Source: Azospirillum brasilense
Lineage (GTDB): Bacteria > Pseudomonadota > Alphaproteobacteria > Azospirillales > Azospirillaceae
Assembly: GCF_022023855.1 (NCBI RefSeq)
Contig: NZ_CP059450.1
Location: 496,001 to 560,000, forward strand
Direction of reading: 5' to 3'
DNA length: 64,000 bases
Shown: in pieces, positions 17,702 through 29,023 of the stretch
Layout: each line of letters begins with the position of its first letter
Position numbering within the stretch: position 1 is the first letter of the stretch
The notes under the pieces: generated by a model
What the model saw: only the letters and a program-made list of their open reading frames with translations
Told to the model about the DNA's origin: nothing
The model's database searches: none
Translations under genes and position numbers: made by a program

Positions 17702-20359
17702 TCAGCCGGCCGCCTCCAGGCTCTTGCTCGCCACCTCGAAGACGTCGGGCGACAGGCCCGGCGTGGCGACGATGCGCTCCAACTCGGCTTTCATCAGGGC
17801 GCGGCGCGGCGCATCGTAGCGGCGCAGACGCGAGAAGGGACCGACCATGCGCGCCGCCACCTGCGGGTTCATCGGGTCGAGCCGAAGAACCTGATCGGCC
17901 AGGAAGCGATAGCCCGCCCCGCTGGTGTCGTGGAAGCGCACCGGGTTGCCGCCCGCGAAGCCGCCGATCAGGGCGTAGACCTTGTTCGGGTTGCGGATCT
18001 CGAAGGCGGGATGGGCGAGCAGTTCCGTCACCCGCTCCAGGGCATCGGGGCGGTGCGAGGTCGCCTGCACGCCGAACCACTTGTCGACCACCAGCGCCTC
18101 CCCCTTCCAGCGCTCGTAGAAAGCGGCGATGGCCTCGTCCCGCTCCGGCGCGTTGGAATTGCTGAGGAACTGCAGCGCCGCCATCACGTCGGTCATTGCC
18201 TGGGCGCCGCGATACTGGCCGAGGCAGAGGCCCAGCGCCTCCTCATCCTCCAGCGCCATCAGGTAGGCGAGGCACAGATTCTTCAGCGCGCGCCGCCCGA
18301 TCGCCGCCGCGTCCACCGAGAAGGGCTCGTTGCCCGCGTTGCGGCGGTGCGTGTCGAGCCAGCCCGGTCGCAGAGCTTCGGCCAGCCGGCGGCGGGCGAA
18401 CTCGCGCACGGCGTGGATGGCGTCGGGGTCGATCACCTCCATCTGCGTGCCGAGGTAGCTCTCGGTCGGCAGCACCAGGGCCTGCGCGGCGAAGGCCGGA
18501 TCCTGGTCGGCGTCCTTCAGAACGGCGCCCACCGCGTCGATGAAGCTTTGGGGCAGCGCCAGTTCCCGCCCGGCCTGACGGTCGGCGACGAGGGAGAGCA
18601 GGAGGCGGGTGGCCAGCGTCTGGCCGGCCTCCCAGCGGTTGAAGGCGTCGCTGTCGTTGGCCATCAGGAAGGTCAGGTCGCCGTCCGTCAGGTCGGCCCG
18701 CAGCTTCACCGGGGCGGAGAAGCCGCGCAGCAGTGACGGAACCGGGCGGGCCGGCACGTCGACGAACGTGAAGGTCTGCTCGACCTCGGTGACATGCAGG
18801 GTGCGGCTGGTGCCGGCCGGCTCCGCCTCGCCGGTCAGGCGCAGCGGCAGGTCCGCCCCGTCCGGACCGAGCAACCCCATGACCAGCGGGATGTGCATCG
18901 GCTCCTTCACCGGCTGGCCGGGGGTGGGCGGCACGGTCTGCTTCACGGTCAGCCGGTAGGTCTTCGATGCGCCGTCATAGGCGCCGGCGACATCCAGCTC
19001 CGGCGTGCCGGCCTGCCGGTACCAGCGCTTGAACTGGGTCAGGTCCACGCCGGTTGCGTCGGACATCGCCGCCGCGAAATCGTCGCAGGTGACCGCCTGC
19101 CCGTCGTGGCGCTGGAAATACAGGTCCATTCCCTTGCGGAAGCCCTGCGGCCCCAGCAGCGTGTGGTACATGCGGATGACTTCAGACCCCTTGTCGTAGA
19201 CGGTGGGGGTGTAGAAGTTGTTGATCTCCACATAGCTGTCCGGGCGCACGGGGTGCGCCATGGCGCCCGAATCCTCGGGGAACTGCACGGTGCGCAGGCG
19301 CTGCACGTCGGCGATGCGCTTGACCGCCCTCGAATTCATGTCGCTGGAGAATTCCTGATCGCGGAAGACGGTCAGCCCTTCCTTCAGCGAGAGCTGGAAC
19401 CAGTCGCGGCAGGTGACGCGGTTGCCAGTCCAGTTGTGGAAATACTCGTGCGCCACCACGGCCTCGATGCCCAGGAAATCCTGGTCGGTGGCGGTTTCCG
19501 GCTTCGCCAGGATGTATTTGGTGTTGAAGACGTTGAGCGACTTGTTCTCCATCGCCCCCATGTTGAAGTCGCCGACCGCGACGATGTTGAAGATGTTGAG
19601 GTCGTACTCCAGCCCGAACACTTCCTCGTCCCAGCGCATCGACTTGATGAGCGAGCGCATGGCGTGGTCGACCTTGTCCTCGTTCCCCGGCTCGACATAG
19701 ATGCGCAGGGTGACGTCGCGGCCGGACGCGGTGCGGAAGCGGTCCTCCTGATGCACCAGCGTGCCGGCGACCAGGGCGAACAGGTAGCAGGGCTTGGGGA
19801 AGGGGTCCTCCCACACCGCGCGGTGGCGCCCGTCGGGCAGGTCGCCGGATTCCATGAGATTGCCGTTGGACAGCAGCACTGGGTAGCGCGCCTTGTCCGC
19901 GGTGATCGTGGTGGTGTAGCGGGCCATCACGTCGGGCCGGTCGGCGAAATAGGTGATCTTGCGGAAGCCCTCCGCCTCGCACTGGCTGCAGAAGTTGCCG
20001 GAGGATTTGTAGAGCCCTTCCAGCGCCGTGTTCTCCTGTGGCTTGATGCGGACGACGGTTTCCAGCGTGAAGGTTTCCGGCACGCTGTGGACGGTCAGAT
20101 GGTCCGGCGTGACGGTGTAGTCGGCATCGCCCAGTGGCTGTCCGTTCAGTGCCACGGACACCAGTTCCAGCCGCTGCCCGTCCAGCGTCAGCGGCAGCGC
20201 TGACGCATCGTCGCGCGCCGGGTTGCGCCGCAGCCCGAGCTGCGCGCGGACCGTAGTCACCTCCTCGCCGAGGTCGAAGAACAGATCGACCGTGTCGATC
20301 AGGTGCGCGGGCGGGCGGTAGTCCTGCAGGCGGATGGCCTTGGGCGTGCCTTTGTCCAT
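17702..20359 (-). CDS. pepN: Aminopeptidase N (M1 zinc metallopeptidase)
   Basis: An 885-residue cytosolic aminopeptidase that removes N-terminal residues from peptides. It shows the exopeptidase motif GAMEN in the NMGAMENKSLNVFN stretch and the zinc site HEYFHNW with the second ligand Glu in SLKEGLT (HExxH-x18-E), near residue 303. The C-terminal region has the DUF3458/superhelical layout of E. coli-type PepN, and full length matches that subfamily (870-890). It stands alone between a terminator and a divergent DUF305 gene. ATG 20359 is preceded by AGAGAAAAG. Confidence 0.95.
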   Translation of the reverse strand: MDKGTPKAIRLQDYRPPAHLIDTVDLFFDLGEEVTTVRAQLGLRRNPARDDASALPLTLDGQRLELVSVALNGQPLGDADYTVTPDHLTVHSVPETFTLETVVRIKPQENTALEGLYKSSGNFCSQCEAEGFRKITYFADRPDVMARYTTTITADKARYPVLLSNGNLMESGDLPDGRHRAVWEDPFPKPCYLFALVAGTLVHQEDRFRTASGRDVTLRIYVEPGNEDKVDHAMRSLIKSMRWDEEVFGLEYDLNIFNIVAVGDFNMGAMENKSLNVFNTKYILAKPETATDQDFLGIEAVVAHEYFHNWTGNRVTCRDWFQLSLKEGLTVFRDQEFSSDMNSRAVKRIADVQRLRTVQFPEDSGAMAHPVRPDSYVEINNFYTPTVYDKGSEVIRMYHTLLGPQGFRKGMDLYFQRHDGQAVTCDDFAAAMSDATGVDLTQFKRWYRQAGTPELDVAGAYDGASKTYRLTVKQTVPPTPGQPVKEPMHIPLVMGLLGPDGADLPLRLTGEAEPAGTSRTLHVTEVEQTFTFVDVPARPVPSLLRGFSAPVKLRADLTDGDLTFLMANDSDAFNRWEAGQTLATRLLLSLVADRQAGRELALPQSFIDAVGAVLKDADQDPAFAAQALVLPTESYLGTQMEVIDPDAIHAVREFARRRLAEALRPGWLDTHRRNAGNEPFSVDAAAIGRRALKNLCLAYLMALEDEEALGLCLGQYRGAQAMTDVMAALQFLSNSNAPERDEAIAAFYERWKGEALVVDKWFGVQATSHRPDALERVTELLAHPAFEIRNPNKVYALIGGFAGGNPVRFHDTSGAGYRFLADQVLRLDPMNPQVAARMVGPFSRLRRYDAPRRALMKAELERIVATPGLSPDVFEVASKSLEAAG

Positions 20360-20526
20360 GGGGCTTTTCTCTAACCTTGTTTTGGCCGTGTCGGCGTCGC
20401 GGGGACGGACTCTAGCATGGAGAGTGGGGACGCGGGACGCCGTTGGACAGGGGAGGGGCGCGTGGCGGGACGATGAAAGCCGATTGCTGTTTGAAGCTCT
20501 GAATCCTGAAGGTGGAGCGAAAGGCC

Positions 20527-21042
20527 ATGAGCTACTGGCGCTTTCTGGCGATGATTGTGGTCTCGACGATCGTGATGTTCGGGCTGATGTATTTGAACAC
20601 CTACGCCCTCGACCATGTGTTCTACAGCCAGACGCGGACCTGGATGGCCTTGGTGATGGGGGCCACGATGGCGATCATCATGATCGGCTTCATGTGGTCC
20701 ATGTACAGAAGCACCGCTACCAACCTCGCCATCGTGGTGGCGGGCATCGCGGTGTTCGAAGGAGCGCTGTGGCTGGTGCGCAGCCAGGAAACCGTGGATG
20801 ACGTGTCCTATATGAAGGCGATGATTCCACACCATTCCATCGCGATCATGACCAGTGAACGCGCCCACATCCGCGATCCGCGCGTGCGCGAACTGGCGGA
20901 TCGCATCATCGAGGCGCAGGTGCGGGAAATCGGCGAGATGAAAGCGTTGATCGGCGATCTGGAGCGCAACCCCACACCGGATGCGGCGCCGGATCTGCTG
21001 TCCTATCGCGAACGGGGAGCGCCTCCTCCGGAAAAGGAATAG
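20527..21042 (+). CDS. DUF305 membrane protein
   Basis: A 171-residue protein. Three transmembrane helices lie at about 4-24, 37-57 and 64-82, followed by a soluble DUF305 (ferritin-like) helical segment with YMKAMIPHHSIAIMTSERAH. The HH and downstream Glu/Asp residues suggest metal binding, and DUF305 proteins are often near copper-handling genes. No copper genes are nearby here, so the role is unassigned. Start ATG 20527 follows AAAGG. The soluble part probably faces the periplasm. Confidence 0.8.
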   Translation: MSYWRFLAMIVVSTIVMFGLMYLNTYALDHVFYSQTRTWMALVMGATMAIIMIGFMWSMYRSTATNLAIVVAGIAVFEGALWLVRSQETVDDVSYMKAMIPHHSIAIMTSERAHIRDPRVRELADRIIEAQVREIGEMKALIGDLERNPTPDAAPDLLSYRERGAPPPEKE

Positions 21043-21062
21043 GCGCTTCCGTCCGGTGCCCA

Positions 21063-21419
21063 TCAAACGTGGAAGCTCTCGCCGCAGCCGCAGCGGCCCT
21101 TCTCATTCGGATTCTTGAAGACGAATCCGGTCTGGAACTTGTCGTCGACGTAGTCCATCTCGCTGCCGATCAGGAACATCACGGCGGCGGGATCAATCAG
21201 GACGGTGACGCCCTTGTCCTCGACCACCTCGTCGAACTTCATCTTTTCCTTGGCGTACTGCACGTCGTAGCTGAGGCCGGAGCAGCCCTTCGCCTTCACG
21301 CCGATGCGCAGGCCGATGTAGTCGTCCGTCGCCTTCGCCATCAGCGCTTTCACGCGGTCCGCCGCAGCGTCGGTGATGGAAAGGGCCTTGGGGAGAGAAG
21401 CCGTAGAAGCCGTAGCCAT
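21063..21419 (-). CDS. sufA: A-type iron-sulfur cluster carrier
   Basis: A 118-residue A-type carrier that receives Fe-S clusters and delivers them to target proteins. The three cluster cysteines are Cys46 (KGCSG), Cys110 and Cys112 (CGCGESF), the invariant pattern. ATG 21419 has AAGGAGG eleven bases upstream and yields the standard length; the open frame reaches 21503 without a good ribosome site. It is the last gene of the suf operon, after sufT. Whether it is SufA, IscA or ErpA by orthology cannot be settled by eye. Confidence 0.92.
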   Translation of the reverse strand: MATASTASLPKALSITDAAADRVKALMAKATDDYIGLRIGVKAKGCSGLSYDVQYAKEKMKFDEVVEDKGVTVLIDPAAVMFLIGSEMDYVDDKFQTGFVFKNPNEKGRCGCGESFHV

Positions 21420-21436
21420 GGGGGATCTTCGCCTCC

Positions 21437-21844
21437 TTAGAACATATCCAGTTGGACCCGCGCGACCTCGGACATCATGTCCTGGCGCCAGGGCGGTTCC
21501 CAAACCAGCTCAACCTTGCATGTGGTGACGTCCTCGACGGACGCAACCGCCTGCTGCACCTGCATCGGCAGTTCGCCGGCCACCGGGCACATGGGACTGG
21601 TCAGGGTCATGTCGATCTCGACCTCGTTGTTCGGGCCGATGTCGACGCGGTAGATCAACCCCAGCTCCCAGATGTCCACGGGGATTTCCGGGTCGTAGCA
21701 GCTCTTCAGCGCCGAGATCACCGCCTCGCTCAGCGCGGCGCGCGGGTCGTAGGCGGCCTTGGCCGCAGCCATGTCCGCTTCGGTCTGGTTCATCGGCTTG
21801 GCCTCCGCGGCGTCGGCTTCCTTGGAGATCGCGTCATCGGGCAT
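21437..21844 (-). CDS. sufT: SufT-like Fe-S assembly protein (DUF59/MIP18)
   Basis: A 135-residue protein with a MIP18/DUF59 domain from about residue 38. It shows SCYDPEIPVDIWELGLIYRV and the conserved cysteine motif TLTSPMCPVAGELP, the signature of SufT-type factors that assist Fe-S maturation. The N-terminal 35 residues are Ala/Glu-rich and probably disordered. It lies 23 bases after sufU and 17 before sufA, clearly within the operon. Confidence 0.9.
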   Translation of the reverse strand: MPDDAISKEADAAEAKPMNQTEADMAAAKAAYDPRAALSEAVISALKSCYDPEIPVDIWELGLIYRVDIGPNNEVEIDMTLTSPMCPVAGELPMQVQQAVASVEDVTTCKVELVWEPPWRQDMMSEVARVQLDMF

Positions 21845-21867
21845 CGCGTTTCACCGTTTCCTGCAAC

Positions 21868-22335
21868 TTACTCGCTGCTCGCCTTGTCCTCGCCTTCGAT
21901 GGCCGCGTTCATCGCGTGCCAGGCGAGGGTGGCGCATTTCACGCGCACCGGGAACTGACGGACGCCGGACAGCACCATCAGCCGCTCCATGGCGTCCTCG
22001 TCCACCGGACCGTGGTCACCGTGGTCGTGGTCGTCCTTGGTGCAGAGGTCGTGGAAGGTCTCGAACAGGGCCTTGGCCTCCGCCTCGGTCTTGCCCTTGA
22101 CCACCTCGGTCATCATGGACGCGCTGGCGGTGGAGATGGCGCAGCCGCGGCCCTGGAAGGCCACATCCTCGACCACCCCGTCCTTCAGCTTCAGATAGAC
22201 CATGAAGCGGTCGCCGCACATGGGGTTCTCGCCCTTGGCCTCCCGGTTGGCATCGTCGGGATGCCGGAAGTTCCGGGGGTTCTTGCCGTGGTCCAGGATC
22301 ACTTCCTGGTACAGCTCGCGCAGTTCGTCCATCAT
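21868..22335 (-). CDS. sufU: SufU-type scaffold/sulfur-transfer protein
   Basis: A 155-residue IscU-fold protein. The zinc or cluster ligands are Cys40 (NPMCGD), Asp42, Cys65 (GRGCAIS) and Cys134 (VKCATLAW), as in SufU, which accepts sulfur from SufS. A His/Asp-rich insertion (DDHDHGDHG, residues 101-109) is unusual and may bind metal. The start ATG overlaps the sufS stop (ATGA). This operon uses SufU where E. coli uses SufE; no sufE is seen in the window. Confidence 0.92.
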   Translation of the reverse strand: MMDELRELYQEVILDHGKNPRNFRHPDDANREAKGENPMCGDRFMVYLKLKDGVVEDVAFQGRGCAISTASASMMTEVVKGKTEAEAKALFETFHDLCTKDDHDHGDHGPVDEDAMERLMVLSGVRQFPVRVKCATLAWHAMNAAIEGEDKASSE

Positions 22336-23594
22336 GCTCCGAAGAACTCCTTCACCGCGATCACCGATTCGACCAGAGCGTCGGCTTCCGCCCGCGTGTT
22401 GTAAAGGGCGAAGCTGGCCCGCGCCGTGGCGCCGACCCCGAAACGGTCCATCAGCGGCTCGGCGCAGTGGCGGCCGACGCGGACGGCGACGCCGTACTGG
22501 TCCACGATGGTGCCGAGGTCGTGCGGGTGCACCCCCTCCAGCGTGAAGGAGATGATCGGGCCTTTGCCCGGCGCGGTGCCGTAGACGCGCAGGCCGTCGA
22601 TCTGGGAAAGCTGCTGCGTGGCGTATTGGAGCAGGTCGTGCTCGTGCGCCGCGATGGCCTCGCGGCCCAGCGTCTCCATGTAGTCCAGCGCCACGCCCAG
22701 CCCGATCACCTCGGTGATGGCCGGGGTGCCGGCCTCGAAGCGGGCCGGCGGGGCCTTGAAGGTGGTGCCTTCGAAGCTGACGCTCTCGATCATGTCGCCG
22801 CCGCCCTGATAGGGGGGCATCTTCTTCAGCAGGTCGTACTTGCCGTACAGCACGCCGGTCCCGGTCGGGCCGTAGAGCTTGTGGCCGGTCATGATGTAAA
22901 AGTCGGCGTCGATGTCCTGGACGTCCACCACGCCGTGCACCGCGGCCTGGCTGCCGTCGAACAGGACCGGCACGCCGCGCTCGTGCGCCATGCGGGCGAT
23001 GATCTTGGCCGGCGTCACCGTGCCCAGCACGTTGGAGCAGTGGGTCATCGCCACCAGCTTCGTGCGGTCGGACAGCAGGTCCTCGTAGGCGTTCAGGTCC
23101 AGCACGCCGTGCTCGTCCACGGGAACGACGCGGATGCGGATGCCTTTGTCCATCTGCAGGAGCTGCCACGGCACGATGTTGGCGTGGTGCTCCATGACCG
23201 AGACGATGATCTCGTCGCCCTCCGACAGGAAGGTCCGGCCATAGCTGTGGGCGACGAGGTTGACGGCCTCGGTCGCGCTGCGGGTGAAGACGATGTTGCG
23301 CTCCGACGGGGCGTTCAGGAAGCGGGCGACCTTGCGGCGGGCCTCCTCGAACTGGTCGGTCGCGGTCTGCGACAAGAAATGGACGCCCCGGTGGATGTTG
23401 GAATAATCCTCCTCCAGGAAGCGGGTCATGGCGTCGATGACCTGCCGCGGCTTCTGCGCGGAGGCGGCGCTGTCCAGATAGACGAGCGGCTTGCCGGGCT
23501 TGCCCTTCCGCTCATGCACGGTGCGCGACAGGATGGGGAAGTCGGCGCGGACGCGCTCCACATCGAAGGTGGGGAGGGCGATCTGGGTGTCCAT
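22332..23594 (-). CDS. sufS: Cysteine desulfurase SufS
   Basis: A 420-residue group II cysteine desulfurase that removes sulfur from L-cysteine using PLP. Markers are YLDSAASAQKP, the PLP-stacking histidine in MEHHANIVPW, the Schiff-base lysine in TGHKLYGPTG and the active-site cysteine in VRVGRHCAEP. ATG 23594 follows GAGGAGGGA, 14 bases after the sufD stop. It passes sulfur to SufU, encoded immediately downstream. Confidence 0.95.
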   Translation of the reverse strand: MDTQIALPTFDVERVRADFPILSRTVHERKGKPGKPLVYLDSAASAQKPRQVIDAMTRFLEEDYSNIHRGVHFLSQTATDQFEEARRKVARFLNAPSERNIVFTRSATEAVNLVAHSYGRTFLSEGDEIIVSVMEHHANIVPWQLLQMDKGIRIRVVPVDEHGVLDLNAYEDLLSDRTKLVAMTHCSNVLGTVTPAKIIARMAHERGVPVLFDGSQAAVHGVVDVQDIDADFYIMTGHKLYGPTGTGVLYGKYDLLKKMPPYQGGGDMIESVSFEGTTFKAPPARFEAGTPAITEVIGLGVALDYMETLGREAIAAHEHDLLQYATQQLSQIDGLRVYGTAPGKGPIISFTLEGVHPHDLGTIVDQYGVAVRVGRHCAEPLMDRFGVGATARASFALYNTRAEADALVESVIAVKEFFGA

Positions 23595-23608
23595 CTCCGG
23601 GTCCCTCC

Positions 23609-24964
23609 TCAGCGCGCGTTCTGCCAGTTGGCGACGTAGCTCTGGAAGGCGTCGCGGACGCTCTCCTCGGCGATCTCCTCCAGCGCCTCGGACAGGAAGG
23701 CGCCGATCAACAGGCCGCGCGCCGTATCCTTGTCGATGCCGCGGGCGCGCAGGTAGAAGAGCTGGTCGTCGTCCAGCTCGCCCACCGTGGCGCCGTGGCT
23801 GCACTTCACGTCGTCGGCGTAGATCTCCAGCTCCGGCTTCGCGTCGATCTCCGCGGTGTCGGAGAGCAGGAGCGCGCGGTTCTGCTGGTAGCCGTCGGTC
23901 TTCTGCGCGTCGGGGCGCACGATGATCTTGCCCTGGAAGACGGCGCGGGCCTGGTCGTCGATCACGCCCTTGTAGACCTCGCGGCTGGTGCAGCAGGGCT
24001 TGGCGTGGTCGATGAAGGTCGTGGTGTCGACGTGCTGGCCACCGCGCACCATGTAGGCGCCGCTGACATGCGTGTCGCCTTCCTCGCCGTCCAGGACGCT
24101 GTTCACCTCGTTGCGCGACAGCTTGGCGCCGATGGTCAGGATGAAGTTGTCGTACACGCCCTTGCCGGCCACCTTCGCCGCGGTGTGCGACAGGTGGAAG
24201 GCCTCCGTGTGCTCGCGCTGGACCTTGTAGTGGTGGATCGACGCGCCTGCGCCGACGAAGACCTCGGTCACGCCGTTCGACAGGGTGGTGCAGGAGCCCA
24301 GGCCCACGTGATGCTCGACGATCACGGCGCGGGATTCCGCCTCCGCGACGATCAGGCCACGCGGGTGGAAGGCGGTGGGCTGCGCCTCGGTGCCGACGGA
24401 GACGAAGACCAGCTCGATGGTCTCCTCCACCGTGACGCCGCGCGGCACGTGCAGGACCGGGCCATCCGCTAGGAAGGCGGTGTTCAGAGCGACCAGCGGC
24501 TGATCGTCGGGGGCGGCGATGCGGCCCAAATGCTCAGCCACCAGATCGGGCTTGCGCGTCAGGGCGTCGGCGAGGTTCAGCAGCTCCACCCCCGCCGGCA
24601 GACCGGCGGTGGAGGACAGCTCCGCCCGGAAGCGCCCGTCCACGAAGACCAGACGCGGGCCGGTCGCGCCGTCCGCGCGCACCGTCGGCAGCACGTCGAA
24701 GCGGACAGCCTCGCCGGCGTCCGTGGCCGGCTGGAAGGCCAGCTTGTCGAGCGCGCGCAGGTTGGTGTAGCGCCAGGACTCGTTCTTCACGGTCGGCAGG
24801 CCGAGCGCGGCGAAGCGGTCATGGCCCTGGCTGCGCAGGTCGTTCAGCCAGGACAGGCCGGCGCCGGGCAGGCCGTCCTTGACCCGGTCGAACTGCTCCA
24901 GGAAGGGCTTGGCCGCCGCCGGGTCGTAGCCCCGCGGCGCCTTCGTGAGGGTTGTCGTCGCCAT
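23609..24964 (-). CDS. sufD: SufBCD scaffold subunit SufD
   Basis: A 451-residue SufD protein, partner of SufB and SufC in the cluster-assembly scaffold. It is built of a right-handed beta-helix core with conserved segments RYTNLRAL, SGAYMVRGGQHVDTTTFIDH and KCSHGATVGELDDDQLFYLRARG. The last is the SufB/D C-terminal signature and contains the cysteine and His used at the SufB-SufD interface. It starts 3 bases after the sufC stop, so the two are tightly coupled. Confidence 0.95.
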   Translation of the reverse strand: MATTTLTKAPRGYDPAAAKPFLEQFDRVKDGLPGAGLSWLNDLRSQGHDRFAALGLPTVKNESWRYTNLRALDKLAFQPATDAGEAVRFDVLPTVRADGATGPRLVFVDGRFRAELSSTAGLPAGVELLNLADALTRKPDLVAEHLGRIAAPDDQPLVALNTAFLADGPVLHVPRGVTVEETIELVFVSVGTEAQPTAFHPRGLIVAEAESRAVIVEHHVGLGSCTTLSNGVTEVFVGAGASIHHYKVQREHTEAFHLSHTAAKVAGKGVYDNFILTIGAKLSRNEVNSVLDGEEGDTHVSGAYMVRGGQHVDTTTFIDHAKPCCTSREVYKGVIDDQARAVFQGKIIVRPDAQKTDGYQQNRALLLSDTAEIDAKPELEIYADDVKCSHGATVGELDDDQLFYLRARGIDKDTARGLLIGAFLSEALEEIAEESVRDAFQSYVANWQNAR

Positions 24965-24966
24965 GG

Positions 24967-25719
<753 letters not shown>

Positions 25720-25751
25720 CGTTTCTTCTTCCTTCGCGATACGGTGGGCGG

Positions 25752-27239
<1,488 letters not shown>

Positions 27240-27287
27240 GCTTGTCTCTCGTTCCCTGAAAGCGTTTCCGATGAAGGCGCCGAAACG

Positions 27288-27770
27288 TCAGACGGCGGCG
27301 CGCCGTGCCGGGCTGGGGCCGGCTCCAATGCTGTCGAGCGGGCCGGGTGGGCCCTCCGCCCAGGCGGGCGGTCCCATCATGTCGGCCAGCGTCACCTGTT
27401 CGAGCGCGCCGCGGATGGCGCTGTTGACCTTCTCCCAGCCGCCGCGCATCGGGCACAGGCGCTGCACGCCGCACTGGCTGTCGCCGCCCTCAACGCAGGC
27501 GGTGAGCGCGATCGGGCCGTCGAGCGCCGTGATGATCTCGGCGATAGAGATTGCATGGGCGGCGCGGCTGAGCGCATAACCACCGGCGGCGCCGCGGTGC
27601 GAGGTCGTGAGGCCCGCCGGGGTCAGCGTCTTCATGAGCTTGGCGACCGTGGGGGAGGGCACGCCCGTGCGCTCCGCCAGATGGGAGACGGTGTGAACCG
27701 TGCCCACATGGCGCGCCATTTCGCTCATCACGACGATGGCGTAGTCGGTCAGCTTGCTCAGCCGGATCAT
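27288..27770 (-). CDS. Rrf2-family Fe-S-sensing repressor of the suf operon
   Basis: A 160-residue Rrf2 protein with an N-terminal winged helix (LSKLTDYAIVVMSEMA and VPSPTVAKLMKTL) and three cysteines, Cys92, Cys100 and Cys106, in a C-x7-C-x5-C loop that would hold an Fe-S cluster, as in IscR and SUF-type Rrf2 regulators. It heads the suf operon and its own promoter carries a perfect palindrome, so autoregulation by cluster status is expected. The Pro/Gly/Ala-rich tail after about residue 130 is probably disordered. ATG 27770 is preferred over the GTG six bases upstream. Confidence 0.9.
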   Translation of the reverse strand: MIRLSKLTDYAIVVMSEMARHVGTVHTVSHLAERTGVPSPTVAKLMKTLTPAGLTTSHRGAAGGYALSRAAHAISIAEIITALDGPIALTACVEGGDSQCGVQRLCPMRGGWEKVNSAIRGALEQVTLADMMGPPAWAEGPPGPLDSIGAGPSPARRAAV

Positions 27771-27783
27771 AACCACCCCGATA

Positions 27784-27832
27784 CAGGACTAAATTGGTCC
27801 TGATTAAGTGGCCATCATAGGACCTTTGTCAA
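27784..27832 (-). promoter_or_regulatory. suf operon promoter with Rrf2-type operator
   Basis: On the minus strand, -35 TTGACA (27832-27827) is 18 bases from -10 CTTAAT (27808-27803). Immediately downstream is a perfect inverted repeat CAGGAC-TAAATTG-GTCCTG (27784-27802), a 19-base operator with an AT-rich centre typical of Rrf2/IscR sites. It overlaps the expected transcription start, 14 bases before the rrf2 ATG, so bound regulator would block initiation. Confidence 0.75.
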
Positions 27833-27960
27833 GCGGAACCGGAGCGGGATAACCAGGAAAAACACTCGGGTATAAGGATGGCAGGCCTGCGCCCGGCGCA
27901 CGCTGCGGCGAACTGTCGCGGGCGGACTCCACCCAGGGGAAACCATGCGGAGCGGTCGGA

Positions 27961-28000
27961 CAAAGAAAAACCGGCCCCGCGGTTGACGCCGCGGGGCCGG
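27961..28000 (-). terminator. Rho-independent terminator of the envelope-stress operon
   Basis: A perfect 12-bp stem CCGGCCCCGCGG/CCGCGGGGCCGG (27971-27982 with 27989-28000) with a TTGACG loop. On the minus strand it is followed by TTTTTCTTTG. It lies 57 bases beyond the last gene of the three-gene operon. Confidence 0.9.
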
Positions 28001-28056
28001 TGCAGTCAGCGTGGAACCCGAAGGGAGCCGACGGGGGAGCCATGAGCGAAACCGGA

Positions 28057-29016
28057 TCAGCCCGGCTTGCGCGCCTCCTCCCGGGCCGCGTCGCTGGCCG
28101 CGCTCACCGCGTCGCCGACCTCTTCCTTGGCGGCTTCGACCGCCGCGCGGGCGGCGCGGGTGCCGCGGTCCATGGCGTCGAGGGCCATCTCCTTGGCGCG
28201 GCTCGTCGCCTCGTCGGCGTAGTCGCCGACCCAGCGGTCCTCATAGCGGGAGGACGGGATGCTGGCGCCGAGCGCGGCGCCGAGCGCGACGCCCATCATG
28301 CCGGCCACCACCGGATGGTCGTCCACCATCTCCCAGAAACGTCCGGTCGCGCTGTGCAGCCGGTCCGATGTCCGGAAATGGCTGGCGCCGCCATGGTTGC
28401 CGCCATGGTTGCCGATGTGGCTGTCCACGCGGCTGCTCATGTCCCGGCGCATGTTGTGCGTCCGGTCACGGGCTTGGTCGGTCAGCCCACGCACGCGGTC
28501 GCCGGCCTCGTCCACGGCGTCGCTCGCGCGCTCGTAGACGTGGCTGGCGGCCTCGCGCACGCTGTTGCCGGCGCTGTAGAAGGTGTCGCGGGCGTACTGC
28601 GCGGCGTTGCCGGCGCGGTCGCGGACGTTGTGCATGGTGCCGCTGCGCGCGATGCGCCGGTCGTAACCCGAGGCGGTCAGGGCCAGCCAGCCCACACCGA
28701 TGCCGATCATGGCGAGCGGGATCGGGTTGCTGCGCATGGTCTCGCCGACCGAGTGGGACCGCTGGTGGGTCTGGTTGCGGATCGGCTCGTAATAGCGGTC
28801 CTGGGCGCGTTCGCCGTAGCCGCCGGTGGTGGTGTGCATCCGGTTCATGGTCTGCTCCATCAGGTGACGGGGAGCGAGCCGCGCGGTCTTTCGCTTCAGG
28901 ACCTGGATCGTGTCGCCGATCCGGGCCTGGCGTTCGCGGATCTCCCGTTGCATCGCGTCGTAGTCGCGGGGCGTTCCGCGCCCCTTCTCACCGCCGTTCT
29001 TCGGTCCGTCGCTCAT
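28057..29016 (-). CDS. DUF3618-type membrane-associated protein
   Basis: A 319-residue protein. The N-terminal segment RDYDAMQREIRERQARIGDTIQVLKRK is the DUF3618 pattern, a helix that resembles the start of YqjD/ElaB-type proteins. A hydrophobic helix follows at about 100-115 (PLAMIGIGVGWLAL). Then comes a long charged, low-complexity helical region of repeating Ala/Arg/Asp (such as ASHVYERASDAVDEAGDRV), a second hydrophobic helix GMMGVALGAALGASI at about 253-267, and a late-embryogenesis-like amphipathic tail. ATG 29016 is taken because it starts at the recognised domain and follows the upstream stop by 7 bases. Its role is probably membrane or ribosome tethering under stress. Confidence 0.75.
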   Translation of the reverse strand: MSDGPKNGGEKGRGTPRDYDAMQREIRERQARIGDTIQVLKRKTARLAPRHLMEQTMNRMHTTTGGYGERAQDRYYEPIRNQTHQRSHSVGETMRSNPIPLAMIGIGVGWLALTASGYDRRIARSGTMHNVRDRAGNAAQYARDTFYSAGNSVREAASHVYERASDAVDEAGDRVRGLTDQARDRTHNMRRDMSSRVDSHIGNHGGNHGGASHFRTSDRLHSATGRFWEMVDDHPVVAGMMGVALGAALGASIPSSRYEDRWVGDYADEATSRAKEMALDAMDRGTRAARAAVEAAKEEVGDAVSAASDAAREEARKPG

Positions 29017-29023
29017 GGGCCGC

